Shown here piece by piece: positions 10,608-19,178 of a DNA stretch of 33,917 nt. A model generated the notes under the pieces. That model had not been told where the DNA came from, ran no database searches, and saw nothing but the letters and a program-made list of their open reading frames with translations. This DNA comes from Thiobacillus sp. (GTDB lineage Bacteria > Pseudomonadota > Gammaproteobacteria > Burkholderiales > Thiobacillaceae). The translations under genes were made by a program, and so were the position numbers. Position 1 is the first letter of the stretch; every line of letters starts with the position of its first letter. Location of the stretch: assembly GCA_024709685.1 (NCBI GenBank), contig JANJWF010000148.1, positions 1-33,917 of the forward strand, written 5' to 3'.

Positions 10608-12017
10608 TCAGCTCTTGTACGCGCACGGCGGCGCCTCGCGCCGCTTCGACAGGATGCGCTCCATCTGCTGCGCATACTGATCGAGGTCGGCGCCCGTCTT
10701 GGTTTCGGTCACGCACACCAGGATCGCCTGGCCGAGTTCGGGATACCAGCCGGAAATGTCGAGGCCACCGAGGATGCCCTGCGCGCGCAGCGCGCGCAGC
10801 ACGTTCTTCGCACTGGTGCCTTTCAGCATGTCGTCGGAAAGCTTCAGCACGACTTCGTGGAAGAAGGGGCTGGAAAACGCGCGCGTCACGCCGGGAATCG
10901 CCGTCAGTTTTTCTGCGAGCGCCACGGTGTTGGCGTGGCTGTTTGATGCGACCTTTGCCAGGCCCTGCGGGCCGAGCAGCGCCATGTATTGCGTCGCCGC
11001 CGTGACGACCAGGCCCTGGTTGGTGCAGATGTTGGAGGTGGCTTTGGAGCGGCGGATGTGCTGCTCGCGCGCCTGCAGCGTCAGCGTGAAGCCGGGCTTG
11101 CCGTCGAGGTCGACGGTGCGGCCGACGAGGCGGCCGGGCATCTGGCGCACGAAGTCCTGGCGGCAGCACATGAAGCCGAAATAGGGTCCGCCCGAAGCCA
11201 TCGGTGCGCCGAGCGGCTGGCCTTCGCCCACCGCAATGTCGGCGCCCACGATCTGACTATTCTGGCCCCCCCACTGGCCGGGCGCCTCCAGCACCGCGAG
11301 CGTGGTCGGGTTGACCAGCGCGATCGCCAGCGCGCCTTTCTCGTGCGCCCAGTCGGTCATGGCGTGCACGTCTTCCAGCACGCCGAAGAAGTTGGGCTGC
11401 GGGATCACCAGGCCGGCGAAGCTTCCGGGGTCGGCCGGCAGCACCGTTTTCCCGGTAGCGGGATCGTAGTCGAGTTCGACCAGTTCGATGCCCTGGTTCT
11501 TCACCGTGGTGTCGACCACACGACGATAGATCGGGTGCACGCTCTTCGGCACCAGCACGCGGCGGGAGGTCTTGTGCGAGCGGACCGCCATCAGCACCGC
11601 TTCGGTCAGCGCGGACGCGCCGTCGTAAAGCGACGCGTTCGATACGTCGAGCCCGGTCAGCCGGGTCATCATGGTCTGGTATTCGTAGATCAGTTGCAGC
11701 GTGCCCTGGCTCGCCTCGGCCTGATAAGGCGTGTAAGCAGTATAGAACTCGCCACGCGTGGTGATCTGCCAGACCGCCGCCGGGATGTGGTGCTCGTAGA
11801 CGCCGGCGCCGATGAAATTGAACCAGAAGCCGTCCTGCGCGGCGCGTTCCTGCATCAACCGCGCCACCGCCATTTCCGGCAGGCCGTCCGGCACTTCACG
11901 CAGCTTGCCGGTTTTCAGCGCGGGCGGTATTTCGTCGAACAGGTCCTCGATGCGGGCGACGCCGATGGCGCCGAGCATGGCGGAGACGTCTTCTTCGGTG
12001 TGGGGAATGAAGGGCAT
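10608..12017 (-). CDS. gcvPA: Glycine dehydrogenase (decarboxylating) subunit 1
   Basis: [31 protein letters not shown]...[15 protein letters not shown]... Confidence 0.95.
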   Translation of the reverse strand: MPFIPHTEEDVSAMLGAIGVARIEDLFDEIPPALKTGKLREVPDGLPEMAVARLMQERAAQDGFWFNFIGAGVYEHHIPAAVWQITTRGEFYTAYTPYQAEASQGTLQLIYEYQTMMTRLTGLDVSNASLYDGASALTEAVLMAVRSHKTSRRVLVPKSVHPIYRRVVDTTVKNQGIELVELDYDPATGKTVLPADPGSFAGLVIPQPNFFGVLEDVHAMTDWAHEKGALAIALVNPTTLAVLEAPGQWGGQNSQIVGADIAVGEGQPLGAPMASGGPYFGFMCCRQDFVRQMPGRLVGRTVDLDGKPGFTLTLQAREQHIRRSKATSNICTNQGLVVTAATQYMALLGPQGLAKVASNSHANTVALAEKLTAIPGVTRAFSSPFFHEVVLKLSDDMLKGTSAKNVLRALRAQGILGGLDISGWYPELGQAILVCVTETKTGADLDQYAQQMERILSKRREAPPCAYKS

Positions 12018-12021
12018 TTTG

Positions 12022-12130
12022 CTTAGGGGCCAGGAATTAGGGTCTAGGGACTAGGGGAGGCGGGGCCGAATTCAGGAACGCGGCGCAGCCGCACGTTCCC
12101 TAAATCCTAGCCCCTGGCTCCTGGCCCCTA
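12022..12130. repeat. Heptad-arm intergenic inverted element, copy E2 (between gcvH and gcvPA)
   Basis: Left arm TAGGGGC CAGGAAT TAGGGTC TAGGGAC TAGGGGA; core GCGGCGCAGCCGC; right arm CCCTAAA TCCTAGC CCCTGGC TCCTGGC CCCTA; terminal CTA = gcvH stop. Confidence 0.87.
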
Positions 12131-12517
12131 GTGGGCTTCCGACTCGACCAGCTTCTGATACGCCGCGGCGTCGAGCAGTACGGCGACGTCGGCCGGATTG
12201 GCTGGTTTCAGCTTGAACATCCATGCGGCGTAGGCGTCCTTGTTCACCGATTCGGGGCTGGCCTCGACGTCGCCGTTCGCTGCGATCACTTCGCCCGCGA
12301 CCGGGGCGTAGACGTCGGACGCGGCCTTCACCGATTCGACCACTGCGCATTCCTCGCCCTTGGCCAGCGTGCGGCCGGCCGCGGGATTCTCGATGAACAC
12401 CATGTCGCCCAGCAGGTCCTGCGCGTGGTGGGTGATGCCCACGGTCAGCGTGCCATCGGCTTCGATGCGCACCCATTCGTGGCTGGGGGTGTATTTGAGG
12501 TCAGCGGGGATGCTCAT
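12128..12517 (-). CDS. gcvH: Glycine cleavage system H protein
   Basis: [43 protein letters not shown]...[12 protein letters not shown] (lipoyl lysine). Confidence 0.96.
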   Translation of the reverse strand: MSIPADLKYTPSHEWVRIEADGTLTVGITHHAQDLLGDMVFIENPAAGRTLAKGEECAVVESVKAASDVYAPVAGEVIAANGDVEASPESVNKDAYAAWMFKLKPANPADVAVLLDAAAYQKLVESEAH

Positions 12518-12544
12518 TTGTGTGTTCCTGGTCGCGTTGTATTC

Positions 12545-12639
12545 CAGGGGGCAGGGATCAGGATTCAGGATTCAGGGAATGAACGGCCGCGCCGTGCTGT
12601 TTCCCCTGCTCCCTGGCCCCCGCTCCCTGGCCCCTCCTA
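12545..12639. repeat. Heptad-arm intergenic inverted element, copy E3 (between gcvT and gcvH)
   Basis: Left arm CAGGGGG CAGGGAT CAGGATT CAGGATT CAGGGAA; core ACGGCCGCGCCGT; right arm TCCCCTG CTCCCTG GCCCCCG CTCCCTG GCCCCTC CTA; terminal CTA = gcvT stop. Confidence 0.85.
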
Positions 12640-13731
12640 AATCAAAACCTTGCCGTTGCGCACGAACGGATATTTCACCACTCTGGCTTTCAGTTTCTTG
12701 TCGCGGATCTCGACTTCGACTTCCTCGCCCGGGGCGATGCCGAGCGGGATGCGTGCGAGCGCGATCGATTGCTGCAGTGTAGGCGAGAAGGTGCCGGAGG
12801 TGATCTCGCCGTCTCCGTTTCGGGTGTGGACTTTCTGGTGGCTGCGCAGGACGCCTTTGTCGAGCAGCAGGAGTCCGGCGAGTTGTTTCGTCACTTCGCT
12901 CTTTTCCAGCGCGGCGCGGCCGACGAAGTCGTGTGCGGCCTTCAGGTCGACGGTCCACGCCAGGCCGGATTCCAGCGGCGAGGTGGTTTCATCCATGTCC
13001 TGGCCGTACAGGTTCATTCCGGCTTCGAGCCGAAGGGTATCGCGCGCGCCGAGGCCGATCGGCTTGCCACCGGCTTGCATCAGCGCCTTCCAGAAGAAGG
13101 GCGCGGATTTCGCCGGCACCATCACCTCGAAGCCATCCTCGCCGGTGTAGCCGGTACGGGCAATGAACATCTCGCCCATCGCAACGGCATTGAAGGGCTT
13201 GAGGCTGGCGGTGATCTGGTCGACGCCGGGCAGCGCCTCGTTGAGCACGCGGGTGGCGTCCGGGCCCTGGATGGCGATCATTGCGAGGTCGCGGCGCGGG
13301 GTGAGGGTGAGGCCCATGCTCCAGTCCGCGTTCATCTTCTCCATCCATGCCAGATCCTTTTCCGCGGTGCCGGCGTTCACCACCAGGCGGAACCAGGATT
13401 CATCCATGAAATAGATGATGAGGTCGTCGATGACGCCGCCGGCCTCGTTGAGCATGCATGAATACAGCGCCTTGCCGGAGACCTGCAGCTTGTCGACGTT
13501 GTTCGCCACCAGCCGGCGCAGGAAAGGGCGCACGTTGGCGCCGCGGATGTCGAGCGGAAGCATGTGCGACACGTCGAACAGGCCGCAGCCGCCGCGCACG
13601 GTGTGGTGTTCCTCGATCTGCGAGCCGTAGTTGACCGGCATGTCCCAGCCGCCGAAATCGACCATCTTGGCGCCGATTTCGCGGTGGGTGGCATTGAGCG
13701 GAGTCTGTTTGAGCACTGCTTGATTCGTCAT
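12637..13731 (-). CDS. gcvT: Aminomethyltransferase (glycine cleavage T protein)
   Basis: [40 protein letters not shown]...[11 protein letters not shown]. Confidence 0.96.
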   Translation of the reverse strand: MTNQAVLKQTPLNATHREIGAKMVDFGGWDMPVNYGSQIEEHHTVRGGCGLFDVSHMLPLDIRGANVRPFLRRLVANNVDKLQVSGKALYSCMLNEAGGVIDDLIIYFMDESWFRLVVNAGTAEKDLAWMEKMNADWSMGLTLTPRRDLAMIAIQGPDATRVLNEALPGVDQITASLKPFNAVAMGEMFIARTGYTGEDGFEVMVPAKSAPFFWKALMQAGGKPIGLGARDTLRLEAGMNLYGQDMDETTSPLESGLAWTVDLKAAHDFVGRAALEKSEVTKQLAGLLLLDKGVLRSHQKVHTRNGDGEITSGTFSPTLQQSIALARIPLGIAPGEEVEVEIRDKKLKARVVKYPFVRNGKVLI

Positions 13732-13745
13732 GGGGCAACCAAAAA

Positions 13746-13777
13746 TAAAAAGGGTGAAGCGTGGATTCGCTTCACCC
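13746..13777 (-). terminator. Rho-independent terminator hairpin between glycine riboswitch and gcvT
   Basis: Minus strand gggtgaagcg-aatcca-cgcttcaccc-ttttta: 10-bp perfect stem plus U-run, just before the gcvT ATG. Confidence 0.85.
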
Positions 13778-13972
13778 CTCTGTCCTTGGTACCTGAGAGA
13801 TTACGGCCGCTACGCGGGCCGCTGCCCCTTCGGTGGCAGTTTCATTGGCTTTGTTCAAAACCAGCACTGCGCTCTCCAGAGTGTTCCGGCTGTTGCGGTC
13901 CTTTTGCCTGAGCGATTCCGGGTGGGTTACGCCTTCGGCGGCATGCGGTCCATGCGCTCTCCCGCAACGGGA
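13778..13972 (-). ncRNA. Tandem (two-aptamer) glycine riboswitch
   Basis: Minus strand GCGGGAGAGCGC...GCCGAAGGCGTAACCC...ATCGCTCAGGCAAAAGGACCGC...ACTCTGGAGAGCGC...CCACCGAAGGGG...AATCTCTCAGGTACCAAGGACAGAGG, both aptamers recognisable, upstream of gcvT. Confidence 0.93.
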
Positions 13973-14030
13973 ACGCGCACTATACCGAAGAAGCGCCGGG
14001 CCGGCCAGCCTTGCGTATAGGCCCGCCTGA

Positions 14031-15047
14031 TCAATAGCTTAGCTGCAGGTCGAAGCCCATGGGCGCGAGATCGTGCACGGCGAGCGGCAGGCTGAGCGGC
14101 TGTTCGCTGAGCGGGGGGATGCCCTCGGCAATGCGGTGGGCGTCGCCGAGGTATTCGCTCGGCGCGAAGCTGCGCCGCGCCAGCGGCCGGTTGCGCTGAT
14201 CGGTGAGGCTGAGCACCAGTACCGGCCAGGCCTGGGCCTGGCCGGCGCGATTGCCGAGGGTGAGGGTGAGCTTCAGGCGGCCGCTGGCCTCTGTCTCCAG
14301 GTCGGACCCCACGATCCGCAGCAGCGCCAGGTTTTTCGGCAATGAGAGCGTGCAGCCGAGAAGGGCGCACATCCGTTCGAGCAGGGGGCGGGTCTGCGGC
14401 AGCTGACTGACGAGGGTGTCGCGGAGGAAGTAGGCGGACTGCGCAACCAGCAGAACCGCCAGCAGCACGCCGGCACTGCCCCATGCCCACGATCCGCTGT
14501 GCCGGGGCGCGGGCGGGATGTAGGAGTTGGCTGGCTCGGGGGAGGCATATTCGGGCGGATTGTATTCGACCCGGGTTACGGGAGCGCTGACGGCGGCCGG
14601 CTCGTGCGAGTATGGCGGCGGGTACATCAGCGGCATCGCAGACGGGCCGGACGCGGGCGCCGCGTGAATCTGCGGCATCGGACCGAAGTCGTCCGGCACC
14701 GGGATATCGGGGTCGATGATGATGATGGAGGTCAGGTCGAGCGACGTCTCGCGCTGGACAATGCCGACAGGGGGCCCGCTGGTCTGTGGCGTGTTCTCGG
14801 CAGGGGCAGTCGTCTCGGCGGGCTGCGCGGCACCCGGCGAGATGATTCCAGCCGGCGTCGGCTCGACGTTTTCCGTGGGTGCGGATGCGGCTGGCAGCGG
14901 TGAGCCGTCTTCCATGAGGAGGCTCGGGCGTGCATCGAAAGCGTTGCCACACACGCCGCACTGGACCCATCCCTGCGCGGCGTCCAACTGGTCCGCATGG
15001 AGGCGGAAGATGCTGGTGCAGTGCGGGCAGGTGGTGCGGTAGTTCAC
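14031..15047 (-). CDS. Zinc-ribbon (MJ0042-type) and DUF3426-like membrane protein; GTG start overlapping prmA stop
   Basis: VNYRTTCPHCTSIFRLHADQLDAAQGWVQCGVCGNAFDA (CxxC...CxxC), one TM segment, C-terminal domain; GTGA overlap with prmA. Confidence 0.8.
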   Translation of the reverse strand: MNYRTTCPHCTSIFRLHADQLDAAQGWVQCGVCGNAFDARPSLLMEDGSPLPAASAPTENVEPTPAGIISPGAAQPAETTAPAENTPQTSGPPVGIVQRETSLDLTSIIIIDPDIPVPDDFGPMPQIHAAPASGPSAMPLMYPPPYSHEPAAVSAPVTRVEYNPPEYASPEPANSYIPPAPRHSGSWAWGSAGVLLAVLLVAQSAYFLRDTLVSQLPQTRPLLERMCALLGCTLSLPKNLALLRIVGSDLETEASGRLKLTLTLGNRAGQAQAWPVLVLSLTDQRNRPLARRSFAPSEYLGDAHRIAEGIPPLSEQPLSLPLAVHDLAPMGFDLQLSY

Positions 15048-15934
15048 TGTTTGACGCCGGCCAGACGCACCCACCCCTCGTCGATCTCGGGCGAGTCGAA
15101 AACGAACCAGTCGCGGTATACCTTCATTACGTCTTCGGCCTGCTCGGCCAGAATGCCGGACAGTACCAGCTGCCCGCGCGGGCGCACCCGGCCCGCGAGC
15201 AATGGGGCCATGCCCTTGAGCGGGTTGGTGAGGATATTGGCGACGACGACATCGTATTGTCCGGGTGCAAGTTCGCCGGGGAGGCAGAAGCGCGCGGTCA
15301 CGCCATTGAGTTCGGCATTGTCGCGCGAGGCGGTGACCGCCTGCGCGTCGATATCGACGCCGTCGACCCGTGCCGCGCCGAGCTTGGCGGCGGCGATGGC
15401 GAGGATGCCGGAGCCGCAGCCATAGTCGAGCAAGGTCTCGCCGCCTTTCAGGTTTTCGTCGAGCCAGCGCAGGCAAAGCCGGGTGGTCGGATGGCTGCCG
15501 GTGCCGAAGGCCAGGCCGGGGTCGAGCTTGAGGTTGATCGCGCGGTTGTCGGGCGCATCGTGCCAGGTCGGCACGATCCACAGCCGCGGCGAGATCGGGA
15601 TGGGATCGAACTGCGCCTGGGTGAGGCGCACCCAGTCCTGCTCGGCCACGGTTTCGACCGTATACTCGGCGGGAGCAGGAATGCCCGCCTGTTCCGCAGC
15701 GGCCGCCAGCACCGCCGCCACATCTGCGTCTGCCTCCAGCAGCACCATCGCGATGCTATGCGGCCACAGTTCGGCCGTCGGATGGTCCGGTTCACCGAAC
15801 AGCGGGGTCTCGTCCACCGTGCCGGCGTCGGCGTCCTCCAGCGACACCGACAGCGCGCCGGCTTCCATCAGCGCGTCGGACAGCGGCTCGGCCTGCTTGG
15901 AATCGACGAGGATGCGGACGGATTGCCAGGGCAT
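15044..15934 (-). CDS. prmA: Ribosomal protein L11 methyltransferase
   Basis: MPWQSVRILVDSKQAEPLSDALMEAGALSVS...LDYGCGSGILAIAAAKLGA...VVANILTNPL. Confidence 0.94.
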   Translation of the reverse strand: MPWQSVRILVDSKQAEPLSDALMEAGALSVSLEDADAGTVDETPLFGEPDHPTAELWPHSIAMVLLEADADVAAVLAAAAEQAGIPAPAEYTVETVAEQDWVRLTQAQFDPIPISPRLWIVPTWHDAPDNRAINLKLDPGLAFGTGSHPTTRLCLRWLDENLKGGETLLDYGCGSGILAIAAAKLGAARVDGVDIDAQAVTASRDNAELNGVTARFCLPGELAPGQYDVVVANILTNPLKGMAPLLAGRVRPRGQLVLSGILAEQAEDVMKVYRDWFVFDSPEIDEGWVRLAGVKQ

Positions 15935-15943
15935 GGATAAAAA

Positions 15944-16027
15944 CCTAGGGGCTAGGATATAGGGGTAAGGGAAGGTGCAGCGCCGGGTCCAATCCCTGGC
16001 TTCTAGATCCTAAATCCTGTCCCCTCA
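15944..16027. repeat. Heptad-arm intergenic inverted element, copy E4 (between accC and prmA)
   Basis: Left arm CTAGGGG CTAGGAT ATAGGGG TAAGGGA; right arm TCCCTGG CTTCTAG ATCCTAA ATCCTGT CCCCTCA; shorter core; terminal TCA = accC stop (TGA). Confidence 0.78.
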
Positions 16028-17374
16028 AGCTTTTTCCTCCGCCAGCTTGTGCTCCAGGTAATGAATGCTGGTGCCACCGGCGATGAAGGCGGCGTCGTGC
16101 ATCAGCTCCTGGTGCAGCGGGATGTTGCTCTGGATGCCTTCGATGACCATTTCCATCAGCGCGCCGCGCATGCGGGCGATGGCCTGGTCGCGGGTGTCGC
16201 CGTAGGCGATCAGCTTGCCGATCATCGAATCGTAGTGCGGCGGCACGTAATAGCCGTGATACACGTGCGAGTCGACGCGGATGCCGGGGCCGCCGGGTGC
16301 GTGGTAATTGGTGAGCTTGCCGGGGCTGGGGACGAAGGTCGTCGGGTGCTCGGCGTTGATGCGGCATTCGACGGCGTGGCCGCGGAAGCGGATGTCCTTC
16401 TGCTGGAACGGCAGCTTCTCGCCGGCCGCGACACGGATCTGCGTCTGCACGATGTCGATCCCGGTGATCATCTCGGTGACGGGGTGCTCGACCTGCACGC
16501 GGGTGTTCATCTCAATGAAATAGAATTCGCCGTTCTCGTACAGGAACTCGAAGGTGCCGGCGCCCCGATAGCCGATCTTGCGGCAGGCCTCGGCGCAGCG
16601 CTCGCCGATCTTGTCCCTGAGCTTGGGGTCGAGCCCGGGCGCCGGCGCCTCTTCCAGAACCTTCTGGTGACGGCGCTGCATCGAGCAGTCGCGCTCGCCC
16701 AGGTGCACCGCGTTGCCGTGCTCGTCGGCGAGGATCTGGATTTCGATGTGGCGTGGTGTCTGCAGGAATTTTTCCATGTAGACCATGGGATTGCCGAAGG
16801 CGGCCCCGGCTTCGGTCTTGGTCATGGTCACCGCATTCAGCAGCGCGGCCTCGGTGTGCACCACGCGCATGCCGCGGCCGCCGCCACCGCCAGCGGCTTT
16901 GATGATGACCGGGTAGCCGATATTGCGTGCGATCTTGAGGGTTTCTTCGGGATCGTCCGGCAGGGCGCCGTCGGAGCCGGGCACGCACGGCACCTTGGCG
17001 TCGATCATGGCCTGCTTGGCGGCGACCTTGTCGCCCATCAGACGGATGTTGTCGGGGCGCGGGCCGATGAAGGTGAAGCCGGACGATTCGACGCGCTCGG
17101 CGAAGTTGGCGTTTTCCGACAGAAAGCCGTAGCCGGGATGGATCGCCTCGGCGTCGGTGACTTCGGCGGCGGCGATGATCGACGGCACGTGCAGATAGCT
17201 CTGCGAGGACGGCGCCGGCCCGATGCATACCGATTCGTCGGCCAGCTTGACATACTTCGCGTCGCGGTCGGCCTCGGAATACACCACGACCGTCTTGATA
17301 CCCATTTCGCGGCAGGCGCGCTGGATTCGCAGGGCGATTTCGCCGCGGTTGGCGATCAGGATTTTTTCAAACAT
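16025..17374 (-). CDS. accC: Biotin carboxylase subunit of acetyl-CoA carboxylase
   Basis: [42 protein letters not shown]... Confidence 0.96.
   Translation of the reverse strand: MFEKILIANRGEIALRIQRACREMGIKTVVVYSEADRDAKYVKLADESVCIGPAPSSQSYLHVPSIIAAAEVTDAEAIHPGYGFLSENANFAERVESSGFTFIGPRPDNIRLMGDKVAAKQAMIDAKVPCVPGSDGALPDDPEETLKIARNIGYPVIIKAAGGGGGRGMRVVHTEAALLNAVTMTKTEAGAAFGNPMVYMEKFLQTPRHIEIQILADEHGNAVHLGERDCSMQRRHQKVLEEAPAPGLDPKLRDKIGERCAEACRKIGYRGAGTFEFLYENGEFYFIEMNTRVQVEHPVTEMITGIDIVQTQIRVAAGEKLPFQQKDIRFRGHAVECRINAEHPTTFVPSPGKLTNYHAPGGPGIRVDSHVYHGYYVPPHYDSMIGKLIAYGDTRDQAIARMRGALMEMVIEGIQSNIPLHQELMHDAAFIAGGTSIHYLEHKLAEEKA
17340..17374. repeat. 35-bp direct repeat, copy A (native 5' end of accC)
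   Basis: tcgccgcggttggcgatcaggattttttcaaacat, identical to 17461-17495. Confidence 0.95.
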
Positions 17375-17460
17375 AGGAGGTCTCCGCGGCAAAATCGCCC
17401 TGACGGCCTGCGGCCGTTGCGCGTTTTGGCTTCGCCGCTGCGCTGCCTTGCGGCAGCTGG
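17375..17460. repeat. 86-bp REP-like double-hairpin segment between the two 35-bp repeats
   Basis: acggcc-tgc-ggccgt and gctgcc-ttgc-ggcagc hairpins; flanked by identical 35-bp direct repeats. Confidence 0.6.
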
Positions 17461-17495
17461 TCGCCGCGGTTGGCGATCAGGATTTTTTCAAACAT
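17461..17495. repeat. 35-bp direct repeat, copy B (duplicated 5' end of accC)
   Basis: Identical to 17340-17374; offset of 121 bp. Confidence 0.95.
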
Positions 17496-17498
17496 GTC

Positions 17499-17614
17499 TG
17501 TAGGGGCTAGGAGATAGGAGCTAGGGGCTAGGGTTGGAGTTGCTTCACGGATTGCGGTGCACCGCGTGCCGAGTGATTTCCCTGATTCCTAACTCCTAAT
17601 TCCTAGCCCCTGCC
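17499..17614. repeat. Heptad-arm intergenic inverted element, copy E5 (between accB and accC)
   Basis: Left arm TAGGGGC TAGGAGA TAGGAGC TAGGGGC TAGGGTT; core with GCGGTGCACCGC palindrome; right arm CCCTGAT TCCTAAC TCCTAAT TCCTAGC CCCTGCC. Confidence 0.87.
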
Positions 17615-17618
17615 TTTC

Positions 17619-18065
17619 TCAAGCAATAACAAACAGCGGCTCGCCGTATTCGACCGGCTGGCCGTTTTCGACCAGGATGGCCTTGATGACGCCGCCCTGA
17701 TCCGCTTCGATTTCGTTCAGCAGCTTCATCGCTTCGATGATGCACAGCGTGTCGCCGGCATTCACGCTCTGGCCGACTTCGGCAAAGTTCTTGGAGCCGG
17801 GAGCCGGGGCACGGTAGAAGGTGCCGACCATGGGCGAGCGCACGATGTGGCCCTCGGGCATCGCTTCTTCGGCCGGGGCTGCCGCGGTGGGCGCAGCAGC
17901 GGGTGCAGGCGCCTGCATCATCTGCGGCGCGTGCGCCATCATCATGGGGGTGCCGGCGATGCTCTTGGCGATGCGGACCTTTTCTTCGCCTTCAGTGATT
18001 TCAAGTTCGGCGATGCCGGAAGCTTCGACCAGATCAATGAGCTTTTTCAGTTTTCTGAGATCCAT
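17619..18065 (-). CDS. accB: Biotin carboxyl carrier protein of acetyl-CoA carboxylase
   Basis: [32 protein letters not shown]...[15 protein letters not shown] (biotinyl lysine motif EAMKLLNE). Confidence 0.96.
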   Translation of the reverse strand: MDLRKLKKLIDLVEASGIAELEITEGEEKVRIAKSIAGTPMMMAHAPQMMQAPAPAAAPTAAAPAEEAMPEGHIVRSPMVGTFYRAPAPGSKNFAEVGQSVNAGDTLCIIEAMKLLNEIEADQGGVIKAILVENGQPVEYGEPLFVIA

Positions 18066-18564
18066 GGGGAGTCCTGTTTTGCAGATAGCGCAGCGCGTAT
18101 TCCAGCGCCAGTTCGTAGCCGTGTGCGCCGAGACCGGATACCACGCCGACGGCGAGGTCGGAAAAGTACGAATGGTGGCGGAACGGCTCGCGCGCGTAGA
18201 TGTTGGAAAGGTGAACTTCGACGAAAGGAATGGCAGTGGCAGCCAGGGCATCGCGCAGGGCGACGCTGGTGTGGGTGTGACCCGCCGGGTTGATGATGAT
18301 GAAGTCGACATGGTCGCGCGCAGCCTGGTGGATGCGGTCGATCAGGGCGCCTTCGTGGTTGTGCTGAAAGGTTTCGACCTGTGCGCCGGCTGTTTCGCCG
18401 CGGCTGACCAGTGAGCGGTTGACGTCATCGAGGGTGGCAAGACCGTAATGCTTGGGTTCGCGGCTGCCCAGCAGGTTCAGGTTGGGGCCGTGCAGAACCA
18501 GCACGTGCGGGTGCAGGCTGGGGACCGTTTTCGCTGGCGTGCGGCTGGTTCGCTTAGTCGTCAT
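18034..18564 (-). CDS. aroQ: Type II 3-dehydroquinate dehydratase
   Basis: [21 protein letters not shown]...[16 protein letters not shown]...[17 protein letters not shown]...[17 protein letters not shown]. Confidence 0.95.
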   Translation of the reverse strand: MTTKRTSRTPAKTVPSLHPHVLVLHGPNLNLLGSREPKHYGLATLDDVNRSLVSRGETAGAQVETFQHNHEGALIDRIHQAARDHVDFIIINPAGHTHTSVALRDALAATAIPFVEVHLSNIYAREPFRHHSYFSDLAVGVVSGLGAHGYELALEYALRYLQNRTPHGSQKTEKAH

Positions 18565-18619
18565 GGCGGCGGAGTTTGCCGTAAATGGGGGTGAATTGTC
18601 CAGATATTGATGCCAATTT

Positions 18620-19147
18620 TCAATTATGCGCCGATTCCAGCAACGCGGCGTCCAGTTGCGCACGCGGCAAGCGTCCAAGATGTGCCAGCACGATATTTCC
18701 GTCGCGATCGAGCACGATCGTATAAGGCAGGGCACCGGTCGGGTTGCCGAGCTGCCGTGCCAGGCTGTGGGCGGCGCCCTCGCCGATCAGGATCGGGTAG
18801 TTGACCGGCTGGCGCTGCAAAAATTGATCGATACGGGTCGGATTGTCGATGGCGATGCCGACAAACTCGACGCCCTTCGCACGATGCTTGGTCCGCAGTG
18901 CGATAAATTCAGGAATTTCCTCGCGGCAAGGCGCACACCAGCTGGCCCAGAAGTTCAACACTAGAACCTGGCCGCGCCATTGCGAAAGCGGTTGAGGCTG
19001 GCCCCGCAGGTCGGGAAAACTGAGTTGCCATAATGCATCGACGGGTGCGGCGGGCGCCTGTGGCGCGTAGCGCTTCTGCGCAAGCCACAACCCGGTCGAC
19101 AGGGCGGCCAGCGCCAGCGGAATGACAAACAGCAGTGTTTTCCGCAT
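18620..19147 (-). CDS. TlpA/ResA-family membrane-anchored thioredoxin
   Basis: [23 protein letters not shown] (WCAPC), N-terminal signal anchor. Confidence 0.88.
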   Translation of the reverse strand: MRKTLLFVIPLALAALSTGLWLAQKRYAPQAPAAPVDALWQLSFPDLRGQPQPLSQWRGQVLVLNFWASWCAPCREEIPEFIALRTKHRAKGVEFVGIAIDNPTRIDQFLQRQPVNYPILIGEGAAHSLARQLGNPTGALPYTIVLDRDGNIVLAHLGRLPRAQLDAALLESAHN

Positions 19148-19178
19148 GGTGCGCCGCGGGGGCCGCCAGAAGGCCGCC

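Larger units (their letters stand above)
17367..17495 (-). other. Putative 42-aa leader ORF upstream of accC formed by duplicated accC start
   Basis: [42 protein letters not shown]; its TGA lies inside the first codons of accC (TATGTTTGA). Confidence 0.5.

Noticed and set aside
16049-17503. 484-aa plus-strand ORF antisense to accC
   Set aside because: Shadow ORF; opposite strand is clear accC.
9638-17614. Heptad repeats interpreted as a CRISPR array or telomere-like array
   Set aside because: Unit length is only 7 nt with degenerate units, no spacers of constant length, and paired inverted arms; copies are dispersed in intergenic gaps.
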